DNA of 9,148 nt from JBOGZD01 sp050697155 (GTDB lineage: Bacteria > Actinomycetota > Thermoleophilia > Solirubrobacterales > 70-9), in the NCBI GenBank assembly GCA_050697155.1, contig JBOGZD010000114.1, positions 1-9,148 on the forward strand. Reading direction: 5' to 3'. Both the position numbers and the translations under genes were made by a program. Position 1 is the first letter of the stretch, and the number at the start of each line of letters is the position of its first letter. The notes below the pieces were generated by a model. The model had not been told where the DNA came from, searched no databases, and saw nothing but the letters and a program-made list of their open reading frames with translations. This document shows positions 1 through 6,571 of the stretch, piece after piece.

Positions 1-1810
1 GCGTCGCGGCGGGCAGCGGCGGCGCGGAGGCGGAGGCCGCATACGCCGTCGCGACCGGCTGCACCGGGATCCGCAGTGCTTCGGCGACCTGCTCGTAGAA
101 GCCGTCCTCGCCCTGCAGGAGCTGGTCGATCCGGCGCAGGAACGAGCCTGACTCGGCGCCCTGGATGATCCGGTGGTCGTAGGTCGAGGTCATGGTCATC
201 ACCTTGGAGACCCCGACCGCCTTCAGCTTCTCCTGCGGCGCGTGCGCCCACTCCACCGGGTAGGCGATCGAGCCGGTCGCGATGATCGTGCCCTGTCCGC
301 TCATCAGCCGCGGCACCGAGGCGACCGTGCCAAGGCCGCCCGGGTTGGTCAGCGAGATGTTGGTTCCCTGGAAGTCGTCGGCGGTGAGCTTGTTCTCCCG
401 CGTTTTGGTGATCAGCTCCTCGTAGTAGGAGTGAAAGCCGGCGAAGTCGAGCGACTCCGCCCCCTTGATCGCCGGGACCAGCAGGCTGCGCCCCCCCTTG
501 CGCTCGACGTCGACCGCGATCCCGAGGTTGACCTGCTCGGTCTCGACCACCTGCGGCTTTCCATCGCGCTCGGTGTAGGTGTGCACCATCACCGGCCATT
601 CGGTCGCCGCCCGGGCGATCGCCCAGGCGATCAGGTGGGTGAAGGAGACCTTCATCCCGCGCTCCTTGAGCGCGGCGTTGATCGCCTTGCGCTTCGCGTC
701 GAGCACGTCGACGGGCAGGGTGCGGAACGAGGTCGCGGTCGGCATCTGCCGGCTCTCGTTCATGGCCTGCGCCAGCATCCCGGCGGGCCCACGCAGCGGC
801 TTGGCCTCGCCAGCGGCGACGGCCGCAGGGGCAGCCCCGTTGCCGTCGGCCGCCGCCAGCACGTCCTCCTTGGTGATCTTTCCGTTCACCCCGGTCCCCC
901 GCACGGCTCCGAGGTCGACCCCCTTCGCCGCTGCCACCCGGCGCGCGACCGGCGAGGCGTTCGCGCCGTCCCCGCCATCCACGGGCGCCGCAGGCGCCGC
1001 TTCGGCAGGCGCTGCGGCCCCTGGCGACTGGCGACTGGCGACTGGCGTCTCGCCGTTGCCGCTCGGGGGCGCGCCCGCGGTCATCTCGGCCAGGGCCTGG
1101 CCCACCTGCACAGTGTCGTCGGGCTGCACGAGCAGCTTCGTGATCGTGCCGGCGGCGGGCGCGGGCACCTCGGCGTCGATCTTGTCGGTCGACACCTCGA
1201 TCACCACGTCGCCCTCGGCGACCTGCTGTCCCTCCTCGACCCGCCACTCGAGCACCGTGCCCTCGGTGACGGACTCGCCCATCTCGGGCATCGGAATAAC
1301 TAACGTTCCGGCCGCCTCCTCCGCTTTGCGTCCGGCGGCGGCCGGGTCAGTCGAGGATCCCTCCTCGGCTTCGCGTCCGGCGGCGGCCGGGTCAGCTGAG
1401 GGTCCCGCCTCCGCGGTCGCGGCGGGAGCGGCGGTTTCGACCTCGCCCGGTTGCGGGGACTCCGAAGGGGCCGACTCCTCGCCGATGTCGGCGTCGCCCT
1501 CGCCGCCGCCCTCGACGAAGCTCGACGTCTCCGCCGACGCCCCGTTGCCCGATGGGGCGCCGTCGGGGTCGAGCCGGCCGAGCACCGAGCCGACCTCGAC
1601 CGTGTCGTCCTCGCCGGCGAGGATCTTTACCAGCACCCCGCTCGCGGGGGCCGGAACCTCGGCGTCGACCTTGTCGGTCGACACCTCGACCACGGTCTCG
1701 CCCTCCTCGACGAACTCGCCCTCGGACTTGTGCCACTCGAGGATCGTTCCCTCGGTGACCGACTCCCCCATCTGGGGCATCTGGATCTCGACGACGCCCG
1801 TTTCCGCCAT
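1..1810 (-). CDS. kgd: Lipoyl-bearing 2-oxoglutarate dehydrogenase E2 (Kgd/OdhA-type), N-terminal part, runs off left edge
   Basis: Reading down from ATG at 1810, 603 codons stay open to the window edge, so the stop lies outside. Domains in order: lipoyl domain 1 (about residues 6-80, lipoyl Lys47 in STDKVDA), an Ala/Glu/Pro linker, lipoyl domain 2 (about 170-243, Lys210 in STDKIDA), a peripheral-subunit-binding domain (about 284-320, SPVARRVAAAKGVDL then GTGVNGKITKEDV), and an E2 acyltransferase core (about 338-582). The core carries TNPGGLGT, RLMSGQGTII and the active-site stretch TSTYDHRIIQGAESG (His546). These match the E2 domain of mycobacterial Kgd rather than ordinary SucB. By family knowledge the protein transfers succinyl groups from the lipoyl arm to CoA in the TCA cycle. 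In Kgd an E1 thiamine-diphosphate decarboxylase follows; the Ala/Pro/Ser tail at 583-603 looks like the linker to it, but that part is unseen. Kgd from mycobacteria lacks lipoyl and binding domains, so this layout is unusual. A stand-alone E2 remains possible. Confidence 0.9.
   Translation of the reverse strand, partial: MAETGVVEIQMPQMGESVTEGTILEWHKSEGEFVEEGETVVEVSTDKVDAEVPAPASGVLVKILAGEDDTVEVGSVLGRLDPDGAPSGNGASAETSSFVEGGGEGDADIGEESAPSESPQPGEVETAAPAATAEAGPSADPAAAGREAEEGSSTDPAAAGRKAEEAAGTLVIPMPEMGESVTEGTVLEWRVEEGQQVAEGDVVIEVSTDKIDAEVPAPAAGTITKLLVQPDDTVQVGQALAEMTAGAPPSGNGETPVASRQSPGAAAPAEAAPAAPVDGGDGANASPVARRVAAAKGVDLGAVRGTGVNGKITKEDVLAAADGNGAAPAAVAAGEAKPLRGPAGMLAQAMNESRQMPTATSFRTLPVDVLDAKRKAINAALKERGMKVSFTHLIAWAIARAATEWPVMVHTYTERDGKPQVVETEQVNLGIAVDVERKGGRSLLVPAIKGAESLDFAGFHSYYEELITKTRENKLTADDFQGTNISLTNPGGLGTVASVPRLMSGQGTIIATGSIAYPVEWAHAPQEKLKAVGVSKVMTMTSTYDHRIIQGAESGSFLRRIDQLLQGEDGFYEQVAEALRIPVQPVATAYAASASAPPLPAAT
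1021..1047. repeat. Heptanucleotide tandem repeat inside the E2 gene
   Basis: The 7-bp unit CTGGCGA is repeated 3.9 times without interruption. It encodes residues about 256-263 in the flexible hinge between lipoyl domain 2 and the subunit-binding domain. Because 7 is not a multiple of 3, gain or loss of one unit would shift the frame. Confidence 0.85.
1317..1406. repeat. Two tandem copies of a 45-bp coding repeat in the inter-lipoyl linker
   Basis: Copies at 1317-1361 and 1362-1406 share a 20-base identical core (1331-1350 and 1376-1395). They encode two 15-residue units containing DPAAAGREAEE and DPAAAGRKAEE in the linker between the lipoyl domains. The unit is a multiple of three, so it lengthens the swinging arm without breaking the frame. 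Confidence 0.85.
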
Positions 1811-1819
1811 CCAACTACG

Positions 1820-1848
1820 AGTGTATGACCTTGTGAGCTTCGTGCCTA
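1820..1848 (-). promoter_or_regulatory. Candidate leaderless promoter for the E2 gene
   Basis: On the minus strand a TACACT -10-like hexamer (1820-1825) and a TAGGCA -35-like hexamer (1843-1848, four of six bases of TTGACA) are 17 bp apart. The -10 ends nine bases before the ATG, which would place transcription start at or beside the start codon. No Shine-Dalgarno sequence is visible, and leaderless mRNAs are common in actinobacteria. The -35 overlaps the stop codon of the upstream zinc-ribbon gene. This rests on short motif matches only. Confidence 0.3.
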
Positions 1849-2160
1849 CCGCACTCGAGCCACGAGGCAGACATCGTTCACGGCAGTATCGATCGCCCCG
1901 CGGCGCAGGAACTCCCGGGCCGGCGCCGCGTGGTCGCAATAGCCGCACCGAAGCTCCGCCAGCGGGCGGATGCGGGGCGCCGGCGAGATCGGCAGGTCGC
2001 ACCCCGGGCAGGCCAGCGCGCCGCGCGCGAGGACCTGGACGCCGTCGCGAACCAGGCGCCGCTGCTCGCCGACGGCGGACCCGCCGAGCCGGCCCAGCTT
2101 GACGTCGGGCTCACCGCGGTCGCCGGGGTCTGGAGCGAGCTCGAATGCCACTCCCCTCAT
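1846..2160 (-). CDS. Small zinc-ribbon protein of unknown function
   Basis: This encodes 104 residues from ATG at 2160 to TAG at 1846. The diagnostic feature is a treble-clef/zinc-ribbon pattern: CPGC at residues 51-54 and CGYC at 72-75, followed by DHAAPAREFL. The four cysteines are spaced to hold one zinc ion. The N-terminal 45 residues are polar and charged, with no signal peptide or membrane segment, so the protein is probably cytoplasmic. I do not recognise a named family and assign no reaction; small zinc ribbons often bind nucleic acid or act as protein adaptors. It lies 35 bp upstream of the E2 gene on the same strand, suggesting an operon, and its start is 18 bp from the divergent SDR gene. 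A long antisense frame continues upstream of residue 1, but that part is the shadow of the SDR gene, so the ATG at 2160 is preferred. Confidence 0.7.
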   Translation of the reverse strand: MRGVAFELAPDPGDRGEPDVKLGRLGGSAVGEQRRLVRDGVQVLARGALACPGCDLPISPAPRIRPLAELRCGYCDHAAPAREFLRRGAIDTAVNDVCLVARVR

Positions 2161-2178
2161 AGTAGGGTCAGCGAGCAG

Positions 2179-4311
2179 ATGAGCTACTTCGTCACCGGAG
2201 CGACCGGGTTCATCGGGCGCAACCTGGTCGAGCTGCTGCTCGAGCGCGAGGGGACGATCTACGCGCTGTGCCGCGAGGGCTCGCGGGGGCGGCTTGAGGA
2301 GCTTCGCAGCCGCTGGGGCTGCGACCCCGATCGGGTGGTGACCATCGTCGGCGACCTCTCCCAGCACCGGCTGGGGGTAAGCGACGAGGACGCGGAAAAG
2401 TTGCGCGGCGACGTCGACCACCTGTTCCACCTCGGGGCGATCTACGACATGGAGGCAGACGCGGACAGCCAGCAGGTCGCCAACATCGACGGCACCCGGC
2501 ACATGGTCGAGCTCGCCGAGGAGATCGAGGCCGCCCGTGTTCACATGGTCAGCTCGATCGCCGCTGCCGGGCTCTACCCGGGAACCTGGCGCGAGGACAT
2601 GTTCGAGGAGGCCCAGGACCTCGACGTAAACCCCTACTTCCGCACCAAGCACGAGGCGGAGGGCGTGGTGCGCAGCGAGTGCAGCCGCCCCTGGCGTGTC
2701 TACCGGCCCGGGATCGTGGTGGGCCACTCCGAGACCGGCGAGATGGACAAGGTCGACGGCCCGTACTACTTCTTCAAGCTGATCCGCCGGATCCGCAATG
2801 CCGTCCCCCAGTGGATGCCGATGGCCGGCATCGACGGGGGCGAGATCAACATCGTCCCGGTCGACTTCGTGGTCAAGGCGATCGACCACATCGCTCGCGT
2901 CGACGGGCTCGACGGCCGCACGTTCAGCCTCACCGACTCCAACCCGCTGACCGCGGGCGAGGTGATCGACACCTTCGCGCAGGCCGCGCACGCCCCCCAG
3001 GCCTCGGTGCGCCTGCCGGCAGGCGCGACCAGGGCGCTGCAGCCGATCCTGCGGTCGATCCTCGGCCTGTCTCCGTTCGGCAACGCGGCGGCCGACCTGG
3101 TCCTCGCCGATCTCGGGATTCCCCGCTCGGTGCTGGTCTACGTCAACTGGCCCACCAGCTTCGACTCGCGCCAGGCGCAGGCCGCGCTCGCCGGCACCGA
3201 CATCTCGGTTCCCCCTCTGGCGGCGTACGCCGGCAAGCTCTGGGACTACTGGGAGCGCCACCTCGACCCCGACCTCTACCGCGATCGAACCCTCGTCGGG
3301 GCGGCGCGGGGGCGACTCGGGCTGGTCGGCGGAATCACCCAGGTCCTCGAGCAGCAGATCCCCGACGAGGTGATGCGCCTGGCCCGGCGGCTGCAGGGCA
3401 ACGTCTCGCTGAAGCAGTCGGTGCGGGGCAGGATCGTGATGGTCACCGGCGCGTCCTCGGGGATCGGCAAGTCGGCGGCGATGAAGATCGCCGACGCCGG
3501 CGGGATCGTCCTGCTCGTGGCGCGCACGCCGGAGAAGCTCGAGACCACCCGGGAGCAGATCGAAGCCGGCGGGGGAACCGCGTTCGTCCATCCGTGCGAC
3601 CTCTCCGACATGGACGAGATCGAGCGGATGGCGACCGAGGCGCTCGCGCAGCACGGCCACGTCGACGTCCTGGTCAACAACGCGGGGCGCTCGATCCGCC
3701 GCTCCGTCGCGCTCTCCTACGACCGCCCGCACGACTTCGAGCGCACGATGCAGCTCAACTACTTCGGTGCGGTGCGCCTGATCCTGAAGCTCCTTCCCGT
3801 GATGCGGGCGCGCAAGTCGGGCCAGATCGTCAACGTCAGCTCGATCGGCGTGCAGACGAACATGCCGCGCTTCTCCGCCTATGTCGCCTCGAAGTCCGCG
3901 CTCGACGCCTTCTCGCGCTGCATCGCCTCCGAGATCATCGACGACAAGGTCCACATCACGACCATCCACATGCCGCTGGTGCGCACCCCGATGATCGCGC
4001 CGACCCGGATGTACGACCGCTTCCCGACCATCACCCCGGATGAGGCGGCGGACATGATCTGCGAGGCGATCATCCACCGGCCGAAGCGGATCGCGACCCC
4101 GATGGGCACCCTCGGGCAGGTCCTCTACGCGCTCAATCCGAAGTCGATCGACTACATCCTCAACACCGCCTACCACCTGTTCCCGGACTCCGCCGCCGCC
4201 AAGGGCGGCAAGGACGCGCCGAAGAAGGCGGGCCCGGCCCGGACGACCGAGGAGCAGGCGGACAACCGCCAGCTCGCCTTCGCGTACTTGATGCGCGGCG
4301 TCCACTGGTAA
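2179..4311 (+). CDS. Two-domain SDR oxidoreductase, AcrA1-like (probable fatty acyl-CoA/aldehyde reductase)
   Basis: This encodes 710 residues. The frame is open further upstream, but ATG at 2179 puts the Rossmann strand MSYFVTGATGFIGR at the very N-terminus, as the family expects, and avoids overlapping the divergent gene. Residues about 1-370 form an extended SDR: glycine motif G7-G10-G13 and active-site pair Tyr153/Lys157 in YFRTK. Residues about 415-660 form a classical SDR: TGASSGIG (423-430), NNAG (500-503), catalytic Ser554 or Ser555, and Tyr568/Lys572 in YVASK. Both nucleotide sites and both catalytic pairs look intact. A Lys/Ala/Pro-rich tail ends in MRGVHW. Mycobacterial proteins with this layout (AcrA1, Rv3391) are annotated as acyl-CoA reductases that reduce fatty acyl-CoA through aldehyde toward alcohol, as in wax-ester or lipid synthesis. 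The substrate here is an inference from layout; another lipid-linked substrate is possible. Expected in the cytoplasm or at the membrane face. Confidence 0.88.
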   Translation: MSYFVTGATGFIGRNLVELLLEREGTIYALCREGSRGRLEELRSRWGCDPDRVVTIVGDLSQHRLGVSDEDAEKLRGDVDHLFHLGAIYDMEADADSQQVANIDGTRHMVELAEEIEAARVHMVSSIAAAGLYPGTWREDMFEEAQDLDVNPYFRTKHEAEGVVRSECSRPWRVYRPGIVVGHSETGEMDKVDGPYYFFKLIRRIRNAVPQWMPMAGIDGGEINIVPVDFVVKAIDHIARVDGLDGRTFSLTDSNPLTAGEVIDTFAQAAHAPQASVRLPAGATRALQPILRSILGLSPFGNAAADLVLADLGIPRSVLVYVNWPTSFDSRQAQAALAGTDISVPPLAAYAGKLWDYWERHLDPDLYRDRTLVGAARGRLGLVGGITQVLEQQIPDEVMRLARRLQGNVSLKQSVRGRIVMVTGASSGIGKSAAMKIADAGGIVLLVARTPEKLETTREQIEAGGGTAFVHPCDLSDMDEIERMATEALAQHGHVDVLVNNAGRSIRRSVALSYDRPHDFERTMQLNYFGAVRLILKLLPVMRARKSGQIVNVSSIGVQTNMPRFSAYVASKSALDAFSRCIASEIIDDKVHITTIHMPLVRTPMIAPTRMYDRFPTITPDEAADMICEAIIHRPKRIATPMGTLGQVLYALNPKSIDYILNTAYHLFPDSAAAKGGKDAPKKAGPARTTEEQADNRQLAFAYLMRGVHW

Positions 4312-4321
4312 ACCAGGCCGC
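4295..4321 (+). terminator. Weak hairpin spanning the stop of the SDR gene
   Basis: CTGG (4305-4308) pairs with CCAG (4313-4316) around a TAAA loop holding the stop codon, and GCGGC (4295-4299) can pair with GCCGC (4317-4321) across a 5-base bulge. There is no T-tract, so any terminator role is doubtful. Confidence 0.2.
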
Positions 4322-4368
4322 TGCAAACCGGCGCATCTAGGCGTCCTCGACCTGCTCGGTCTGGCGCG

Positions 4369-4384
4369 AGTGACATATGTCACT
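4369..4384. promoter_or_regulatory. CRP/FNR-family-like operator upstream of the cyclase operon
   Basis: AGTGACATATGTCACT is a perfect 16-bp palindrome in the 161-bp gap between the SDR gene and the signalling operon. Its core GTGA-N6-TCAC is the recognition pattern of cAMP-receptor-protein family regulators, including actinobacterial Crp/GlxR. Short arms GGCGCG (4363-4368) and CGCGCC (4390-4395) flank it. Downstream are a possible -10 TACCCT (4412-4417), without a good -35, and a second small dyad TGGTG-T-CACCA (4420-4430). The palindrome would sit roughly 47 bases upstream of a start set by that -10, near an activator position. Binding by a CRP protein is inferred from the motif; a TetR- or GntR-type repressor could also use such a palindrome. 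Confidence 0.6.
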
Positions 4385-4472
4385 GACTACGCGCCGTCCG
4401 CGGTGTTCAACTACCCTTGTGGTGTCACCAGTCGCGAGTAGGGCGCGACGAGAGCTCAGAGGTTGGTTCGTA

Positions 4473-5546
4473 ATGGTCCGTGCGGATCGGAGAGTACGGT
4501 GGGGGGTGCCGGGTCGTTGGCTGGCCGCGTTGGTCGCCGGCGTGCTCGTTTCGCTGGTCGCCGTGGGCGCCGCCGGCGCGGGCGAGCGGATCATCCCCGG
4601 CAACCCGGTCGAGGTCGAGGGGGAGCCGCAGGAGGGCGAGACCCTGACGGCGTCGGCCGAAGCGCTGATCCCGATCTTCGGGCCGCCCGACAGCTTCCAC
4701 TGGCAGCGCTGTGACCCGGCGGCCGTGGCCTGCTCCAGCGAGGCGTCGGCCAACAGCAACCAGTGGCCGAACATCCCGGGCGCGGGCGCCAAGACCTACA
4801 CCCTCGTCGCGGCGGACGTCGACAAGTTCGTGCGCGCGGTGGCGACCTACGGCCTCCTGCCGCTGTTTCAGGCGACCTCCGCGCGGGTCGGCCCGATCGA
4901 GCCCGCTCCGCCGCCACCGCCTCCGCCGCCAACGCCAGCGCCGCCGCCGCCGACGGTCCAGACGCCACAGCAGCAGAGCCTGCCGCCGCCGGTCGTCCAC
5001 GTGAGCGCCAACCTGCTCCCGATCACCGGCAACGTGCTGGTCCAGGAGCCGGGCGAGCAGGGCTTCCGCGTCCTCCCCGACCCCGAGCAGGTGCCGCTCG
5101 GCAGCATCGTCGACACCCGCCAGGGGCACGTCGACGTGGTCACGGCGCTAAACGCCGGGGGCGAGACGCAGGTGGCCGAGTTCTGGGCTGGGCGCTTCGA
5201 GCTCACCCAGACCGGAGGCGACAACCCGTACACGGAGTTCGAGTTGGTCACGCCGCCGAAGAAGAAGGCTGCCTCGCGCCGGGCGGGCAAGCACACGCCC
5301 GCGGCGAGTGAGCGTCGCCGCGGCTCCGGTCGGCTCTGGGGCCGGGGCAAGTGCAAGTGCCGCACCCGCGGCCGACACAGCGCCGGGACCGTCCGCGGCA
5401 CCTGGTGGCTGACGATCGACCGCCGCAACGGCACGCTGACCAAGGTTAAGCAGGGGACCGTCGCGGTCCGGGACTTCACCCTCGGCAAGACGGTCAAGGT
5501 CAAGGCCGGGGAGCGCTACCTCGCTCACTCGAAGCGCAAGCGCTAG
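4473..5546 (+). CDS. Secreted Ig-like/FecR-like domain protein (first paralogue)
   Basis: This encodes 357 residues. ATG at 4473 is chosen over an in-frame start at 4377 because it opens a textbook signal peptide: basic n-region (RADRRVRW), hydrophobic stretch (about 16-34) and AGA near residue 36. An AGAGG ribosome-site candidate lies ten bases upstream. Residues about 41-143 are an Ig-like domain with the actinobacterial signature GETLTA, WQRC (Cys80, with Cys87 a likely disulfide partner), KTYTLVAADVD and RVGPIEP. A proline-rich linker (145-173) follows. The C-terminal region (about 175-352) is FecR-like: GNVLVQEPG, VPLGSIVDTRQGHVDV, then LWGRGKCKCRTRGRHS, TVRGTWWLT and VKAGERYLA. It holds a CxC pair (Cys294/Cys296) and a basic tail. 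FecR-type domains are extracytoplasmic signal-transducing modules. The role here, possibly as a partner of the CHASE2 cyclase, is inferred from the operon. The FecR assignment is by pattern, not by search. Confidence 0.82.
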   Translation: MVRADRRVRWGVPGRWLAALVAGVLVSLVAVGAAGAGERIIPGNPVEVEGEPQEGETLTASAEALIPIFGPPDSFHWQRCDPAAVACSSEASANSNQWPNIPGAGAKTYTLVAADVDKFVRAVATYGLLPLFQATSARVGPIEPAPPPPPPPPTPAPPPPTVQTPQQQSLPPPVVHVSANLLPITGNVLVQEPGEQGFRVLPDPEQVPLGSIVDTRQGHVDVVTALNAGGETQVAEFWAGRFELTQTGGDNPYTEFELVTPPKKKAASRRAGKHTPAASERRRGSGRLWGRGKCKCRTRGRHSAGTVRGTWWLTIDRRNGTLTKVKQGTVAVRDFTLGKTVKVKAGERYLAHSKRKR

Positions 5547-5583
5547 GGCACGGGCCCGGTCGCGGTGGGCGGCCGCGGGCGCG

Positions 5584-6495
5584 ATGCTCGTCCTGCTCGC
5601 CACCGCGGTTGCCGCCGGCGCGGACACCGGCGACCGGGGCGGGCCTCCCCCGCCGGAGATCAGCGGCGAGCCCCACGAGGGCGAGACGCTGTTTGCGAGC
5701 TGGTTCGAGGAACCGGACCAGTGGCAGTGGCAGCGCTGCACGTCCGGCGAGGTGGTCTGCAAGGGCATCGGTCGCGGCTCACCCTGGACCACCATCCCGG
5801 GTGCCGACGAGGACACCTACGTGCTCAGGTCCGCCGACGTCGGCAACTTCGTGCGCGTGGGGGCGAGAAACTGCCCGAAGGGCTGCAACGACTTCACGTT
5901 CTCCGATCCGGTCGGCCCGATCGAACCGGCGGTCGGTCCGCCGCCGCCACCGCCTCCGGGCGGACCCCCGCCCCCGGTCGCCCACGTGAGCGCCAACCTT
6001 GCGCCGCTTCAGGGCACGATCCTGGTCAAGCTGCCCGGGACCGACTTCTTCATCCCCATCACCCAGGCGACGCAAGTCCCGCTCGGCACCGTCGTCGACG
6101 CGCGTGACGGCCACGTCGAGGTGTTCACCGCCCGCAACGAGCAGGGGGCGATCCAGTCGGGGGAGTTCTGGGCCGGGGTGTTCAAGCTCACCCAGACCGA
6201 CGGCGCTCCGCTGGTGACCCGGTTCAAGCTCGTTGGCCCGGGAGAGCAGGCGGGGCGGGCGCAGCGGGGTCGCGGCGGCCGCCGGCTCTGGGGCCGCGGC
6301 CGGTGCAAGTGCCGTAGCCGCGGACGCCACAGCGCCGGCACGGTCCGGGGCACCTGGTGGCTGACGCAGGAGAGACCGAACGGGACCTTCACCAGGGTCA
6401 AGAGGGGAAAGGTCGCGGTGCGCGACTTCGGGCGCCGCAAGACGATCCTGGTGCGGGCCGGGGAGCGCTACCTCGCCAAGCCGGGCCGCAACTAG
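5584..6495 (+). CDS. Secreted Ig-like/FecR-like domain protein (second paralogue)
   Basis: This encodes 303 residues from ATG at 5584, 37 bp after the first paralogue, and is clearly a tandem duplicate of it. Layout: hydrophobic export signal (about 1-12), Ig-like domain (about 25-115; WQRC with Cys52 and Cys59, a further Cys97/Cys101 pair, TYVLRSADVG), proline/glycine linker (116-131), and FecR-like region (about 133-298; HVSANLAPLQGTILV, VPLGTVVDARDGHVEV, LWGRGRCKCRSRGRHS, TVRGTWWLT, VRAGERYLA). The CxC pair is Cys241/Cys243. The start is uncertain. The signal from ATG 5584 lacks a positive n-region, whereas the codons just upstream in this frame spell RARSRWAAAGA, a good n-region, yet no ATG, GTG or TTG is found there. 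Co-transcription with its neighbours is likely from spacing. Function is inferred to parallel the first copy, possibly with a different ligand. Confidence 0.8.
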   Translation: MLVLLATAVAAGADTGDRGGPPPPEISGEPHEGETLFASWFEEPDQWQWQRCTSGEVVCKGIGRGSPWTTIPGADEDTYVLRSADVGNFVRVGARNCPKGCNDFTFSDPVGPIEPAVGPPPPPPPGGPPPPVAHVSANLAPLQGTILVKLPGTDFFIPITQATQVPLGTVVDARDGHVEVFTARNEQGAIQSGEFWAGVFKLTQTDGAPLVTRFKLVGPGEQAGRAQRGRGGRRLWGRGRCKCRSRGRHSAGTVRGTWWLTQERPNGTFTRVKRGKVAVRDFGRRKTILVRAGERYLAKPGRN

Positions 6496-6571
6496 CGCCC
6501 GGGTCTGGACCCGGTCGCTGCGCACGGCCGGCGCCGGGGGCGCTCGCGCCTGGCAGCTGGCGGCGGTCGGC

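Noticed and set aside
173..2102. Plus-strand open frames across the E2 gene
   Set aside because: They are GC-rich shadows of the minus-strand lipoyl/E2 gene, Arg/Ala/Ser-rich without motifs.
1846..4383. Very long minus-strand open frame across the SDR gene
   Set aside because: Only its last 104 codons (the zinc-ribbon part) look like protein. The rest is the Asp/Arg/Val-rich mirror of the plus-strand SDR gene, whose motifs are unambiguous.
4377..4472. Upstream start for the first secreted protein at ATG 4377
   Set aside because: It lies within the palindrome and would bury the signal peptide 32 residues inside the protein; ATG 4473 gives a normal signal.
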